The notes under the pieces were generated by a model. That model saw nothing but the letters and a program-made list of their open reading frames with translations. It did no database searches and was not told where the DNA came from. Shown piece after piece: positions 12,163 through 25,890 of a DNA stretch of 64,000 bases (its first letter is position 1; each line of letters starts with the position of its first letter). A program made the position numbers and the translations under genes. This stretch comes from Neodiprion pinetum. Its lineage: Eukaryota; Arthropoda; Insecta; Hymenoptera; Diprionidae. Where the stretch lies: assembly GCF_021155775.2 (NCBI RefSeq), contig NC_060234.1, positions 18,128,526 to 18,192,525 on the forward strand. The letters are read 5' to 3'.

Positions 12163-13085
12163 CTGTTCGTATAAGAGAGATAGACATAAGATGTAAGACG
12201 TATATTTTAAAAAATCGAAATTTACATTCTGGGAGTCGTTTCATGTGAAACCGAAAGCTTCGCAGATAAAACATCGATCGACAATTTTAATTTTCCTGAA
12301 CTTTTTTTTGTGTATTCTTTCAACTTTGAATTGAGATAGTTGTTCGACGGAAAGAGTGCAGTTTCCATGTATTCGACTTTACAATATAATTTCAGATTTC
12401 AAATTCGGCACACATGCTCTTCTCCTAGTAGCTATATCTTCAAAAGTAATGAAGATAATTGAACAAACACAGAAGGCATAAAATAACTTCGAAACTGATA
12501 TAGATATAATATAATTTTTTTTATAACCATTTTGCCGTGAATTTCATTGATTTGATTATTTAACCTTATTATTTGTCATCGACTGCCAATGTTAGAAATA
12601 TGAAGAACACTTGGTTGTATTCGTTTACTAATTGTCTATTAACCCACCACTTTTCAAAATGGACCTACGGTGGAATTCTATTTAAAGATTCAATCTTTTC
12701 GTCTAATGACGGTACACACAAAGTATGGGGTTCGTTTTCAAATGGCACCTCTGTAAATATTGAAAGTCGTACTTTATATTTTATTTGCTTTGTTAAATAT
12801 TGAGAAATTTTTACAAAAAAAATATCTTTTAGAAATATGTAAAAATGAACGATCTGATTGAGTGTCAGTAAAGTTCTTGTCGTTGACTTGTTCGAATCTA
12901 TCGTTAAAGGCTTGCAATTTTCCTTTTTTATCAACCAACCAAACTGATCCTAATTTTTCATTATAATTATTAAACTATTAAACAGAATTTGTTCAAATTT
13001 CGTTAGCGCATTACATTTTCATTACAGTATTCGGAAGATGTCATCTATTACGGATTTTAAGTGATAACGATGTGTATAGGTGAAG

Positions 13086-13209
13086 CTGAGAGGATATTCA
13101 CTCTCGAGTATACTCGCTTCTTAATACCTCATTGAACTTATTTTTTTTTTTTAAAGTTAAATAAGGTAGTAAGACGCGAGTATACTCGAGAGTGAATAGC
13201 TTCTCGGGT
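13086..13209. repeat. Short palindromic MITE in prominin intron 2
   Basis: A near-perfect hairpin: TATTCACTCTCGAGTATACT on the left and its reverse complement on the right, separated by a poly-T centre (about 13141-13153). The CTCGAGTATACTCG core is retained on both sides. Likely a small fold-back element. Confidence 0.75.
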
Positions 13210-14576
13210 GAGTTACTTTCCACCATTCTCAAACTAAGCAGGAGTAAAATGAGACATCACAGAGTTATTTTTGAGCAATATTGAGGTTGTGGAACGTAAA
13301 GTACGATTCCAAATGGTTTCTGACCAAAAGAAAAAAAAAAAACGATTCGAGGCAGCCGACTCCGATTTTTTTACAAGTGCTACGTCAAAAAAATCAAATG
13401 AAGTATAAAGTGTAAAATATAAGTTTCAATATTTGCAAAACGGTTATTTAAAAGAGAATTATATACCTTGGTGCGTATCGTCATAAGGCAAGGAGATTCA
13501 ATTTTACAAAAACACCTCGTCGTTCGTCAATTTTGAAAATTAATGGTCTCATGTACAATTAGTTGACGAATATAACAAAATTGGTTTTAGATTATTAAAA
13601 TTAGCAGTCAATTGGGTTCGTTCAACGGAATTCACGGTTAAATAGTTATAAATAAAATTATTACATTAGTTTGAAGAATATTTCATACCCCATCCCATGC
13701 TTCTTTGTTTGTTCAATTATTTGTCCTACTTTTGGAAATATAACAATTGGAAGAAGCCGAGGGCGTGTGTCAAATTTGAAATTATCAACTAGAATCGAAA
13801 ATATGAATATTAAGTATTTTTTGTATAACAGATAGTTATTTTTTCGTCAGTAAAATATGTAAAAGAAAAAGATTCAGGTAAATTAAAATTGGGAATGTTG
13901 CAAAAGAGTATTCTTATTGACTTGAAATAAGTCTTATTGTTAGGCAAGTTATTGTTAGGTAAGTTAGGCACAGCTAGTAAATAAAAATTGGAGAATTAGT
14001 CGCTAATGAAATGCTTTTTAATAACGGAAAAATTTTTTTTTTCGCTCTAGCCAGTCTTGAAAAAATGCGACAGACCCAGCTTATTATGATGCTGGCATCG
14101 CCACATAGTGAAGATAGTGCAAGCGAAACTGAATTCGAAAAATTCCAATATTTATTCCTTAATTAATCACTGTCGATTGACATCAGTTTCGTCCTCCTAA
14201 GACCACCCTCACCACAGATATTCTACCCCTCAGCCAATCCATTACGCAAAAAATTTGTTAATATATCGACGCGTGAATTATTCGCTAATTAGTCGACTAC
14301 TTCTCCAATTTGTATTTCCTTGTTACGCTATATTGGTATAGCCAGCTTAACGGAGGTGGCGAGTTCAATTAAACGTTGAATCAAAAAACGTCGGATTTTG
14401 GGGTATGAGTAACTTTCCTGAATTCTGTTAGAAAGGAGCGATGCACCGTCGAAATCTTAACACTTTCCGTTCGTTCGTTTATTTAATACAGGAAGAAAAA
14501 GAATGAGTTTGCTCGGTCGGTAAAGGCAGGAGTACCACATGATCTTGAGAACAGTGTATACTCATAATACACTTAC

Positions 14577-14844
14577 AATATGATCGTCGCAACAGCGATC
14601 AAGACAATGCTGAGCATAATTTTTCGGCAGTGATCATGCTTCTTGTCGAAAGGTTGACTTCGCCCGCCGCAATGACCAGCGCAACGACAGCAGCAAAAGA
14701 ACAATCCAATACACGGTAGAATAGCCGCGAGTAATAGGCCAGCTATGGCGAGACCGGCCACACCGCTGTAATGCTTCAGAATGATTTTCCACTCTTTAAC
14801 TGGATCTGCAAACTTCGGTTGACCATCTTCCAGCGTTATCATCC
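14577..14844 (-). CDS. prom: Prominin exon 2: TM1, Cys-rich loop and start of TM2
   Basis: Encodes residues 108-196. Reading through: a short acidic lead (MITLEDG), EWKIILKHYSG, TM1 (GLAIAGLLLAAILPCIGLFF), then CCCRCAGHCGG, equivalent to the Cys-rich cytoplasmic loop of vertebrate prominin-1, a basic stretch, and the first part of TM2 (IMLSIVLIAVATII). The acceptor is a TTTTGCAG-like site just above 14844. The donor GTAAGT lies below 14577 and leaves a two-base overhang TT, completed by A of exon 3 to give Leu. Confidence 0.93.
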
Positions 14845-15054
14845 CTGCAAAAGGATGAAAGGTTGACTTTATTATTAAAAAAAACATTCGATTTTTAACA
14901 AACTCAGAACAAGCAAATATGGGACTTGTGAATGATTACATCGAATTTTATTTTCACCAACATTTGAAGCTAGAAACATAATTATCGTCGCGAAAGGATG
15001 TGCATGAATCGCGGGGTTGTAATTTCTTGCACACGCGCCCTGAAATTTCAAGTG

Positions 15055-15455
15055 ATCCTTGTAACCACTTTTAATCCTTGAAACCTTGTAATCTTTGTAA
15101 TCATTTGAAACCTCTGTAATGCCTTGTAATCTTTTATATCATCTTTAGATTCCTAATGTTATCTTTGTAATCTTTAAAATCGTTTAAAATCGCTTCGTGT
15201 TATTCACGTTATCTGAACGATTCTTGTAATCTCTGTAATCACTTATAATCGCTTCTGATACTTTGTGACCGTTAGTAGTCTTTATGTTACTTTTGTAATC
15301 CTCAAAATCCTTCTCATCAATTGTACCTTTTGTAATCTCTTGAAAACTTTTTCACTCCACACATTACCTTTGTAATCTGCGCAATCTCGTTGTCATTTTG
15401 TGAAATTTTTTGTACGCGTTGTAATCTGCTTGTAATCTTTATAGTCGTAATCAGT
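15055..15455. repeat. Degenerate tandem repeat of TTTGTAATC-like units
   Basis: About 400 bp in which CTTTGTAATC or close variants (CTTGTAATC, CTCTGTAATC) recur roughly every 10-17 bases, more than fifteen times. Spacing is irregular, as in an old minisatellite. It lies in prominin intron 1, shortly upstream (in gene sense) of exon 2. Confidence 0.8.
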
Positions 15456-15786
15456 GTACAGTATTTTTTTAATCATATATATAGCATTATTCAGTCGAAA
15501 TTCAATTAATCAGAGAAGGTTTACTTTAACACATACCCTACAATCGATAACCAATTAATTAAAGTTAATTAATATTTCCTTTAGACGTACCGGCTCGTAA
15601 CTCATTTGGGCATGGTTTCGAGTTTTATAGTGATGAATTCTTACATGGGGAGGGGGGTCAGAGTAAATATTGTAATTGCTAACATTGTTTCTATTTTTAG
15701 GGTGAAAAAGGGTTGAACCGTATGTTGATCTAAAAAATATAGCTTGGAATTTTACACTCCCGCACATTCGTGATCATTTTTCGATC

Positions 15787-15998
15787 AGGCTGAAGTTCGT
15801 AACGTTAATGTAATGTTGCATCTTTTGAAAAAGTCGAGGTTATGCAGCTTTAGGATTACCTGTAATTTAGTAAAATGTTAATACATCATCAACAAGCTCA
15901 GATTTTGTAAATTCAACTTCTTCAGGTATTCTACAAAGGTGCAAAAGAGTAATTTTTGTTTCAAAGTTGCGATACATTAGCGTTACTAACTTCAGCTT
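15787..15998. mobile_element. MITE family A, copy 1 (212 bp)
   Basis: Termini GGCTGAAGTTCGTAACGTTA and, on the right in reverse complement, AGCTGAAGTTAGTAACGCTA. The same ends occur at 17619-17831 and at 35527, so this is a repeated MITE family within intron 1. No coding capacity. Confidence 0.8.
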
Positions 15999-16326
15999 CA
16001 TATTTTTTGTTGGTATAAATAATAGAATTCAGGTCGATCAGGAATCGGTGATATCATAATTAAAACTTGAATATTAATGATTTCTTGTATAACGCGGTGA
16101 CTTGAGTAAATGACGAGGAAATCCAAGGAATTGTTCAAGCAGAGCATGATCGGCAATTGTGAGGAAAGATTAGGCGAGCACATAGCTATGGTAATATCGG
16201 AGATGCAGGTTATAATGCGAAAACATATAAATACGTTGACAATGCGAGAGGATAAGCACGATAACCCGTCGCGTCGTCGGCAACTGTGACGCGGAGAAGA
16301 GGTCAGTGACTTTGAAAAATCGATCG

Positions 16327-16718
16327 AGACGCCCAGTAGGTAAAATGTGTGCAACGAATGTACACTCGGGGACAATGAATCTAAGACGGCTAATTTGTTA
16401 CACTAGACAGTTATGGTGGCAACACAGAGAAACTTACAGCGCCATAGCCGGCCGAGCGCGACATAACATAACCCGTGACCGTCAAATCTAACCTTAGAAT
16501 ACCACGGGGATAATGACTTGTTGGATTGACACGTCATTTTCGACGATTCGACGGTCATGGGTTATGTTATGTTTATTGAGATTGAGTTTGTTTCGCGCTC
16601 GACCGACCGTGGCGCTGCAGGTTTCTCTGTGTTGCCAACATAACTGTCTAGTGTAAAAAATTAGCCGATTTAGATTTATTGTCCCCAAGTGTACCTTTAT
16701 ACACATCTTATGGGTCGG
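16327..16718. mobile_element. Inverted-repeat element, ~392 bp, two near-identical arms
   Basis: The left arm (16327-16490) reads through GGGACAATGAATCTAAG, ACACTAGACAGTTATG and CAACACAGAGAAAC. The right arm (16545-16718) carries the same blocks in reverse complement, plus an extra ~25 bases. The paired open stretches seen on opposite strands here arise from this symmetry and are not genes. The unusually high similarity of the arms suggests a fairly recent insertion. Confidence 0.8.
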
Positions 16719-17618
16719 TCATACATTGCGTTTGATATACGTACAATAGGTGCCTGCGTAACACAAACATATTATGGGAAATTAGGCGGTGTGTAAGACA
16801 CGACATCCTAATATAGTACCTATAGAAGTATAAAATCCGATACAGACAGGATTCCATAAGCCATAGCCATAAGGTAGAAGACATATAAAAACAATGGCGC
16901 TACGGCTTCTGCAATATGCTTACGGCACCGGGAATTTCAATCTAGACAATAGTCAATATTCCGTAAGCAAAATCACAATTGCGGTCTACAATGCTTATGG
17001 GATATGGACGGTGGATTTTTTTATAGATAGAATTATTCTAGGATCCGTTAAGCATTTAAATTCAGGTTATGGCTTTTGCAGTCCGTTTATGGCTTATAGA
17101 ATTCTTCGTACTTCGGTTTTAAGGCGAGGTTGGTTGGTCGAAAATCTATAGTTTTTATTAACCCTCCGCCAGCCATGTGTGTTTATAAAAAATTCAGGTA
17201 ATCAGTTTCAGGTGCCTACTTGATATTCCAACAGTTTACATTAAGAAATTTTCAATTAGTTAATTAGTAGAAATTGTTAAATAATGAAAAGTTCTCCAGA
17301 CACCGATAAGTGAGAAAGTCAGGGTGGAGGATATCGACCAGATTGGCTGGCGCAGGGTTAATTTTATCATGAGGTAGTTGTAAATTTAGTATTCGTCAAA
17401 TTATTATACATATTCATACGATACGAAAACCTCTTTAAAAGTATACAACGAAAATAGAAAATACGGAAATTTTTAACAAAATTTTAGATGTAGGTGATTT
17501 ACTTCAGTTTGCGTCAAACTGGTTAAAAATCTAGTAGATATATTAGTTTTAATTCTATGACAGCTCTTTTTATTCAGGAGATTATAGTTCACGTATCAAG
17601 ATTCGCGGCATAATTTAC

Positions 17619-17831
17619 GAGGCTGAAATTAGGAGCGTTAACGCAGCGAAACATCAGGGAAAAGGTCATTACTGTGCAATATCTGAACAACTTTTAAGGA
17701 GTTGGCTTTTAAAAATATGAGTATATATTTTGTTAATCAGGGTTCATCAAATTTCAGACGATCCTAATGGTGCGAAGTAACGAGATCTCCTAAACATGCA
17801 TTATTAGAGTAACGTTACTAACTTCATCCTC
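17619..17831. mobile_element. MITE family A, copy 2 (213 bp)
   Basis: Left GAGGCTGAAATTAGGAGCGT, right end in reverse complement GAGGATGAAGTTAGTAACGT. The interior shares AAGGAGTTGGCTTT, AATTTCAGA and CTAAACATGCAT with the copy at 35527, which confirms common origin. Confidence 0.85.
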
Positions 17832-20800
17832 ATCATAATTTTAGGTAGGCGAGGATTCGTAGAAAAATATGCGTGCATTAGAAGTTATAAACCGCAAAAC
17901 TCATTGTTATGTAAAAATTTCGGTAATATTCTGTGTTGTTTCAACGTCTTTAGTGGCTAACTTATTGACTTTATATGGAAAATTCAATGACAAATTTGTA
18001 GGCAATTTAATTATCTATATAAATGACTGCAGAGCTGTTTGTGATTTGTTCAAAATAATCTCGTATAGACTTCGTGTAATAATTGAAGTCCATACAAGCC
18101 TCGTGCGAATCGTACTCGAGTTTATGAGAATTTACATGAATTTTACTAGGGTTAAGAAAAGTTGCGCGAACTTTACATGACTTGGTGCAAAATTTGCACG
18201 GACGCGCACGCACTCAAATTGAATCAAGATAATTTTTGGTTTTCCACCAGAACGTATATGAAATTCTATACGAAAAGTACTAGCAATTTTCAACTTTGTA
18301 CAGCCTCAGCGATATACAACTTACGTTTTTTGCCTAAAAATTCACACTTAAACGTCGTTAATAGCTAAACTATTGACTTTACAGCAAAGTCAGGTAACAA
18401 CTTTTTAAAGACTTTAATTCTCTACAAAATACTTCCAGGATCAAGTCAGTACCAATAAATGAGATCGAGTGGTAACAGTTTTCAAGAAAGATATCACCCT
18501 CGTGTTATTTAAATGGGGAAAACTTCGAATTCGAAGAGCGACATATTCGAATTCGCTTTCAGAAACATGCTTTGATGAAAAAGAAAATATTGTTTCCAAA
18601 CGAAGCACCCTAATGCAAATAGATTAACAGAGCAATAGGTGGACAGGACGTAGTTGAACGAAACCTAGGTTACATAACATCATGAGTGAAGGAAATTACG
18701 GCGCAATTGTCACAAGAGCATAATGCTGTTTATTATGTGGAGGCTTACGTGGAATGAACTATAGTTAAGCTTATATAGTAGAAACATCATTTTTTTTTTT
18801 TGGTCGAAATTTCGGCCCTAGTTGTGGGCTCTCCTCGGGATAAATTTTTATTTCGTTTAAACGTCTATAATAAACATATGAGAGAACATTTCAACGAAAT
18901 CCAGAATATGAATTGAATCAGCAGTGGATCAAGTACTGACCTCATAAACTCAGAGCTAATTAAGCTGGAACCGCCAGATTCGAAAATCGGTAAATCTCTT
19001 GTGGAATAATTAAGGGCTAATTGAAGGCTAATTAAACTAAGTGCTCATTTTCGAATTAAATTCTGTACGTTTTTTTAAAAAAACCTGTGGCGGTGCCGCC
19101 TCGAGATAAATCTGGAACCGCCACGCCAAGAACCACGGGATCGAAGAGAAATTGCGAAAAACTGTTCACGCTAGAATTGAAGGCTCCAGGAATCCACGTT
19201 TAAAAGATTTTCTGAAAGTCACCCATAGGTGAGAACACCCCTCGAACTCGAAAAATCAGCGTAACTCTTTGACAGAACAAGTTACAGGGTTCCTCTTTTA
19301 TATACATAGACATAACAGGTTTGAGAGGACCGAAGAGGTTGTTCAGGTTATGCCATATTTGAGCAATCGATACCACTCATCTCTCTATCTTATGTCCTCC
19401 CCGCTTTACGTCCGTGATTACAGAGGATTGCAAAATCAAAAACCGATGAAAATGTCCGTACTCTCTTTTCGTACGTTAATCCGGAACGAGGGTAGGGAAG
19501 AAGAAGAACAGGGAGAAGACTTATTATTTCAAATCTCAAACCTTACATATTTAACCGATTGAACATCGTAAAGGAGTATAAAATGGGAAGGTCGCAAAAA
19601 AGATTATGAACTGTAATCCTGAGACGCATCGTGATCATGACTGCATTGGTTTCAATTCGTAAGGACATGTAAGAAATGTACGCTCCATTGAATGAAATGT
19701 CGAATTTGTATATAATGTATAAGTAATCGATTTCACAATCAGTTTCGACAGCTGCTATTCTCTGTTGACTCAACGACAAGTATTTCATAATTAATACTTT
19801 ACATCTTTTAAAACAGCTGCAAATCGAAACTTGCAAATAGCTTCCTCGATATTCCGAACGATGCTCAAAAAGTCCTCTCCATGAGGATATCTATCTTAAT
19901 TTTGGCTCGCTTATAGCGGAATATCACGAAAGTGCTTTGCAGCTTTTTTGAAGTGATTTATTCTTGTTTTTATGTATAATCCAGTAATCTCATTTCGTAT
20001 CAAATCATTCTTATTAATATTACAATATGTAACGTGACGAAATTCAATCCTCGAGATTTTCTGCAGACGACGTTCTGCTTCATTATATGTATTGTTACGA
20101 TTACCGTAGCCGACTGATCCACCGTTGTCTACTCCTATGCTCATTGATTTGATTAAAATTGCCGCGTCTTACATAGTACCGAAGCTGACTGCCAGGCGTC
20201 GCAGTGGTTTCTATCGGGTACATCAATATGTCGAAAAACCAGTATTTAGTTATTGGTATACATCAGTGGTATTACCGATATTTGTTCTCCTCAGCAGTAG
20301 GCAATCCAACATACTGAAGCATTTACTTGAAAATACTCGGTAATAGGATATTGTTTCATTCGAGTTCACCATCATTTGCGTAAATAGCACCAATGAAGAT
20401 CATTTAAACGCTCTTTTTTTACTGTCCTAACTTTTGATTCATCCCTAACTGGAATCCCGATTTCATCCACATAACGGGATTTGTAGTCACCATCATAGGT
20501 CGTGGATCTGCTTTTGCGATGAAGGATCTGGCAGTCGTTCTGAGCTTACGAGGTGTCAAGCACGTATCAATGGCATATCAAATTCCCAGACGTTTCCCAA
20601 TTTTCCAGAAATTCCCTGACGCTAGATACTCCGGTTTATAACCGTTTTTGAACGTACTGATCATGAGTTGTTGATAAAGTGGCTTAAAAGAAACAGCACC
20701 ACACGATGAAAATGGTTTTATTAGGTATGTACGTGACGTTTGGTCTGGCGATGAGATGTAGCAGCTACACTCATATATACATTTCAACAATCGCGGTTGA

Positions 20801-22880
20801 TGATTTACGAGGTACGATAAGAGCCGGATAGCTCGTTGAAGTTTAAGATTTAATCGAAATTCACCCTGTCGGTCCACACTAACCGCTAGAAATGATGAAC
20901 AATCAAAAATCCACGCGCTATTTGCATATAATAACGACAACGAATGTTCAAACATATTCAAGTCGATCAATCGACTCTTCGACATCGTCCATACACCCAG
21001 CAAAAGAAAATTAATGAATGCAGAGTAAAGATTGTCGAGACATGAATATTTCCAACCGTAATTTAGAGGTTTTTTCTACTTCTATGCCATTTTTAAGTGG
21101 AATCGATTACTATCGGCAAAGAATCTGTAAATTTCGGCAGCAAAATACTACTACAGTACTTTACAAGCGTTCATTTTTTAAACTACGAATACTATGAACT
21201 GGGAACGCTTGAAAAATAATTTCGGTTGATCCTTCACAGAGAATGAATCAGATATGATTCATGTTTCTACACCTACTTGAAAGGTTGTTAGGCAGGCGAA
21301 ACATGATTTTAGCGCTGTGACTTACACAGTGTTCGTTACAGTGAGCGAAGTCGTGAATACATACATAATATACACACGTATACCCATCTCATTATTTTTT
21401 GTATGAGAATGAAAGCGTCGGAGTTCTTTGAGCTTCGTTCGAGCGTTTTTATTCACACTTCTTTCATATTTTAGAAATGAAGTATAATTGGGCTTAACGA
21501 ATATTCTATTCTAGAGGTACGAAACGAGGGACTTTCCGAAAAAAAGTCACCATCGAATGACTGAAAGTAGCGCTTTTGCACGTATGCATCAACTGTGCTC
21601 AAAAATTATAAAACGAAAGATGTACGGCGATTTGTTTGCTAAAATGAAAAGAAATGAATATTTTTACAACACAAGTACAATATTTATTTACGATGAAAAT
21701 TATTGCATTGTGAGAAATTATTAATCATTTCATTTCTCGAAGAGTGAGTTCAAATGTGATGGATAAAATTATAAAATCCGAAGAAGTGACTTTACAAAAG
21801 AATTTATCGATTCACTGGGAACTTGGTATTTGTTCACAGATTTAAAACTACGAACAATCAATTCCCCGAGGAAATTTGAACCTGTTGTACGATGTCATGT
21901 TGATATACAAAACGCAGCTAGTCTTAAATAATTTAGTGTTGTTCGTTATTGCCCAAAATATCAGAGGCAGTGAATAACATTAAATGTATAGGCAATTAAC
22001 GATATTCTAATTTACCGGGATGTCGGCAGATTTTACCGTGTTGAGAATATTGTTGTTGAAACTGAGATACATCCTTTACACTTTTGCTGGATTTTTTTCC
22101 AGTACAGATAAGTGATCGAGTAGTGTTGTATTGTACGTAGATCGTTTATTGTCGATTTATTATAGTAATAACATTTTTCCTAACTGTCGTAGGCAGATAA
22201 CGTTACACATCTCTAAATTAGCTAACTTATCGCAAGTGACGACGACACCATTTCTCAACATTCTCTTTCAATTCCATTTTACAGTAGGTACAGTTACTTA
22301 TTTGCATAGTAAAAAATTGTCGATATTTTGTCGTAATAATTTAGTATTCTTTACGACTTGAGATTGACGTTTCCTTAATAACAGAACATTGTGAAAACGT
22401 ATGTATAAAACGTGGTATATTGTATTTTGTTTACAAAATCAGGAAAAAAGTGAAAAATAAATAAAGCCGCGTAGCGAGGATTCCACGTTAATCTTGGTCA
22501 AAGAACGGGGGAGGCGAAAGTGTTTTTTTATTTCACGTCGTAACGCTTGATCTATCCTCGTTTCAATATGTGTAATGGAAACTTCAGAATTTATGCATCA
22601 AATGTGCGATGTGTAATATTTTCGAACGTTCTTGGTACAAAGAATTCAATTTCAATCATCGGTACTACTAACATTAATGGTTGAAAAGTAGTTATTTAAA
22701 CATGTCAATATTCTTCGCTTTTCTATTTTACGAATATGAGTCTGAATACCCATCGATCGTCGGAATGATCTCGTCTCTAAGTCAGAGGTTGATAGATACC
22801 GGACACACGTGTAGATCGTTACAGGTACGTAGATGTACCATCTGCATTATAGTTGTAATAAAATATCGGAAAGAGAGGAG
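17832..22880. other. Intron 1 segment without recognised features
   Basis: AT-rich. The longest open stretch is 141 codons on the minus strand (20578-21003). It has unremarkable composition and no motif I recognise. A short region around 18960-19120 repeats a TCTGGAACCGCCA-like motif twice. I see no exon with convincing borders. Confidence 0.5.
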
Positions 22881-22887
22881 GAAGGAG

Positions 22888-22888
22888 T

Positions 22889-22918
<30 letters not shown>
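22888..22918 (+). repeat. (GA)n microsatellite
   Basis: An almost uninterrupted GA run of about 30 bases within a purine-rich stretch beginning near 22870. On the minus strand it reads as (TC)n, i.e. a pyrimidine tract within the prominin transcript. Confidence 0.95.
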
Positions 22919-22919
<1 letters not shown>

Positions 22920-24156
22920 TCGACCAAGGCCGGGTCTCCGTTCCTTTTTATTCTTTTAAAACGTCAAGCCAAGGCCTACGTAGCGTGGAGTAAAGTCATT
23001 GCCATCCTGATGCCCGCCACGCATCACAGCGTTCCGCAGTTTCTGCACCGACAGAATCAAACTCTCTGTCCTTCGTTTAATTTGCCTGTAGCAAGCAAAA
23101 GGCATTGTACGAATTCATACAGGATGTAATTTCGGGAGTATTAAAATAGTACAAACAGGCAAGTTTTTGTCCCAACTAAAAGCGAATGGCCAATCAGAGG
23201 CGCTGAAGTCGCAGTCGATTAAAATGAATTTAATTAAACACAAGGTCTTTCCTATATGCCGTTTATAGAAGAACGGATTTTTAAGCCGACAAAGTACAAA
23301 TAAGAGATTCCATTTGTCGATAATTTTAGAGCGGTAAGTTCACTTATTAGTTTATTAGGAACGTATGAGTGATTTACAAGAGATACTTGGGCTTGAAAGA
23401 GCAACAGATTCAGATATTAATATCAGACAATCAGAGTTCTTAAGAAAATTTTTGAGGTTTCGGAAGATTTTATAGCACTATATCGTAATTGGCGCAAATA
23501 ACATTGCTGACTTTTTGATCGACCTTTTTGGTAAGCCTGAAAGAATTTAAAAATAAAAAATAATCGTATTAAATTCTTAGAAAATAAATGTTTTTATTAC
23601 TTTTCATTTTTTACTATATTTTCACGCGACATCGACTATGAGTTAAAGTAAGCATTTCTTACGTGTTATTTCAACGTAAAAACGAAAACTGGAAAGCGGG
23701 ACCTCTAATTCTTACCCGATCGAGCTCAAATTTGCAGAGAATTTGTTCTTCGTCATGAACAGCAGTTTTATGAGGAAGCAGAAATTTTTCAAGTAAATAT
23801 GTATCTATATTTTACAATTATGTATAGTTACCATACTTACATATTTTACAACCGTGCGCGTAATATATCTATATTTGTCAACCTTAATTAGAAGACGTAG
23901 CAATGCCTTAGTGTCTCTTTTTGTCTTGCCGGTTTAATTACTGCCTAGATAAAACTCAGCGGAGAAACCGCAGGAGCCAAGGCCTCAAGCTTAATTGTGA
24001 GATGTCGGGCGGAGAAGCAAATGTAAAGTCTCACGAAAATGTGACGACGAAAGTTTCATTTTCACTTAGAAATCGAACAGAAAATTTGACAATGGACCAA
24101 TTCCTTGGAAATGAAAATGCCTTATAACTGTGATAATCAATTCTTTTTTTAAGTCT

Positions 24157-24159
<3 letters not shown>
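22919..24159. other. Intron 1 segment without recognised features
   Basis: No repeat or reading frame with recognisable content. The ORF at 23921-24127 is short and featureless. Confidence 0.5.
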
Positions 24160-24214
<55 letters not shown>

Positions 24215-24221
24215 TGGTTGA

Positions 24222-24262
<41 letters not shown>

Positions 24263-24270
24263 CAACAACG
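24160..24270 (+). repeat. Compound microsatellite (TA)n - (AAT)n - (AAC)n
   Basis: About 50 bases of TA repeats to ~24211, a short spacer, then AAT/TAA triplets from about 24222 to 24258, ending in AAC triplets. Probably highly polymorphic. Confidence 0.95.
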
Positions 24271-25305
24271 ATTTATCATTTTTTCACCGTTACGCATTTT
24301 TTGGACATAATGCATGCAATTTTAGGAAAGTTCGAACATTTTCTAGACCTGCATCTACACGCCGAGAGGAATTTCTAGTTGCTGCGGTTAGTGCAAAGTC
24401 CGTCCATTACAATTTTCATTTTTACCGTATGTAAAATGAAAAATATAGTTCTGAGTAGGAACAAAATAAAAATGAGTTTTTTACCTATAACCTGAAAATC
24501 AATTTTTTTTTTTTTTTTTTTATAAACAAGCGTGACAAAAAAGAAAGTTTAACGACTAATTTGCGGCTTATTTACGGCAAATTATCAACGAAATCAGAAG
24601 TACGCATGATTTGATGATGATTAATTTTTGAAAAGTTGGCACGCCGTCCGATTTTTTTTTAAACATTGAGTGCGACAAAAAAAAACGGATGAATAACGGC
24701 AAATTATGCAATAGTCCGAATTCACATTCTCGACAATTGGCGAGCCAAGTTCACGTACGTGAAATTACTCTTGTTGGGAGTATCAGAGCCACCTTGATCA
24801 TCTACGCATACGTGCAGTAAAATCGTTCAGACTTCGCGACGATGGCAGGCGAGGGCCCAAGCATTGAACAGACACTGTAATTGGGAAAATGAGCGTCGAG
24901 TTAAAAGCGTTTACGGAGTAAGAACGACCCACGCAAGGCTGGGGCGCTTCGTGTTTATTGTAGGCTACGTGTAAACGGTATACGCAAAGGCTGAGGAAAG
25001 TGAGGGAAAGATAAAAGGCGTAGGTCTGCAGGGCAAGAGCGGCCATTCCTGATCTCTCTGATCCACGTGGCATCCACTTGCGTGCTTGCTGGAACGCGGT
25101 AAGATACACAGACTGACTGTAACATAGAGGTTTTCAATTCCCCTGCAGCGCGATCCTTTCCTCTACATGTGGGCCATTCCACGTGTAATCGACCGGGCCA
25201 AAACCCTCTGCATCTTCTCAAAACGTGTTCAAACTTTGTGAGATATTTTTTTGAATGACGAGAGGAATGTGGTGTGATGATGTGTACGAGTATATATATA
25301 CATAT

Positions 25306-25890
25306 ATTAGGGTGATTCAGGAAAAAAGAAACAGAAATTTTTTTTTCTTTCAAACAGGCTCAAAGGTTTCGTTTGGATGTAAAAAAAATTACTGTGAAAA
25401 AATGAGCCCTTAATATTAATATTAAGATGGTCCTCATCGCATTTTTTTAATTCCCATAAGAATAACATGTGAAAAATTATTTTCGCTTCTTCTGATTTTT
25501 ATACCTTTTGAACGACCAATCGATTAAAAAAACGCTATTCTGATCTTTGTAGAGAATTGAACGTGCGTTCTACAAAAAAGGTCTGAAAACATTTTTTGAT
25601 TAGTACACTCGTTAAAAAGCGATTCAAGATCAAAGTTCAATTTTTGGAGAAATCTAAGAAACTAAGGTTTCTTTTCAAATTTTTTATCAACTTTAAATTT
25701 CACTTAAAACTGAAACTTTTTCGTGTTAACTTTTGCTTCGCGTGATATACCGTTTTCGAGTTATATCTCAGTTGAAACTCGAACATTGAAACATATCACA
25801 AGGTAGTGATCGTGGTTTTGAGAGGGTCGCAATTTCATTCGTGTCAATTACACGCGGAACGTCTTACATATACTAGGGTGATTCAAGAAA
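25306..25890. repeat. Possible element bounded by TAGGGTGATTCA motifs
   Basis: The motif TAGGGTGATTCA(A/G)GAAAA occurs twice in the same orientation, near 25308 and 25874. A CACGTGTAATCGACC-like motif just left (about 25190) is matched in inverted orientation near 25840 (reverse complement CGCGTGTAATTGAC). This suggests a nested or composite element, but its limits are unclear. Confidence 0.4.

Noticed and set aside
20578..21003. 141-codon minus-strand open frame
   Set aside because: No motif recognised and no supporting exon borders or start context. Treated as chance.
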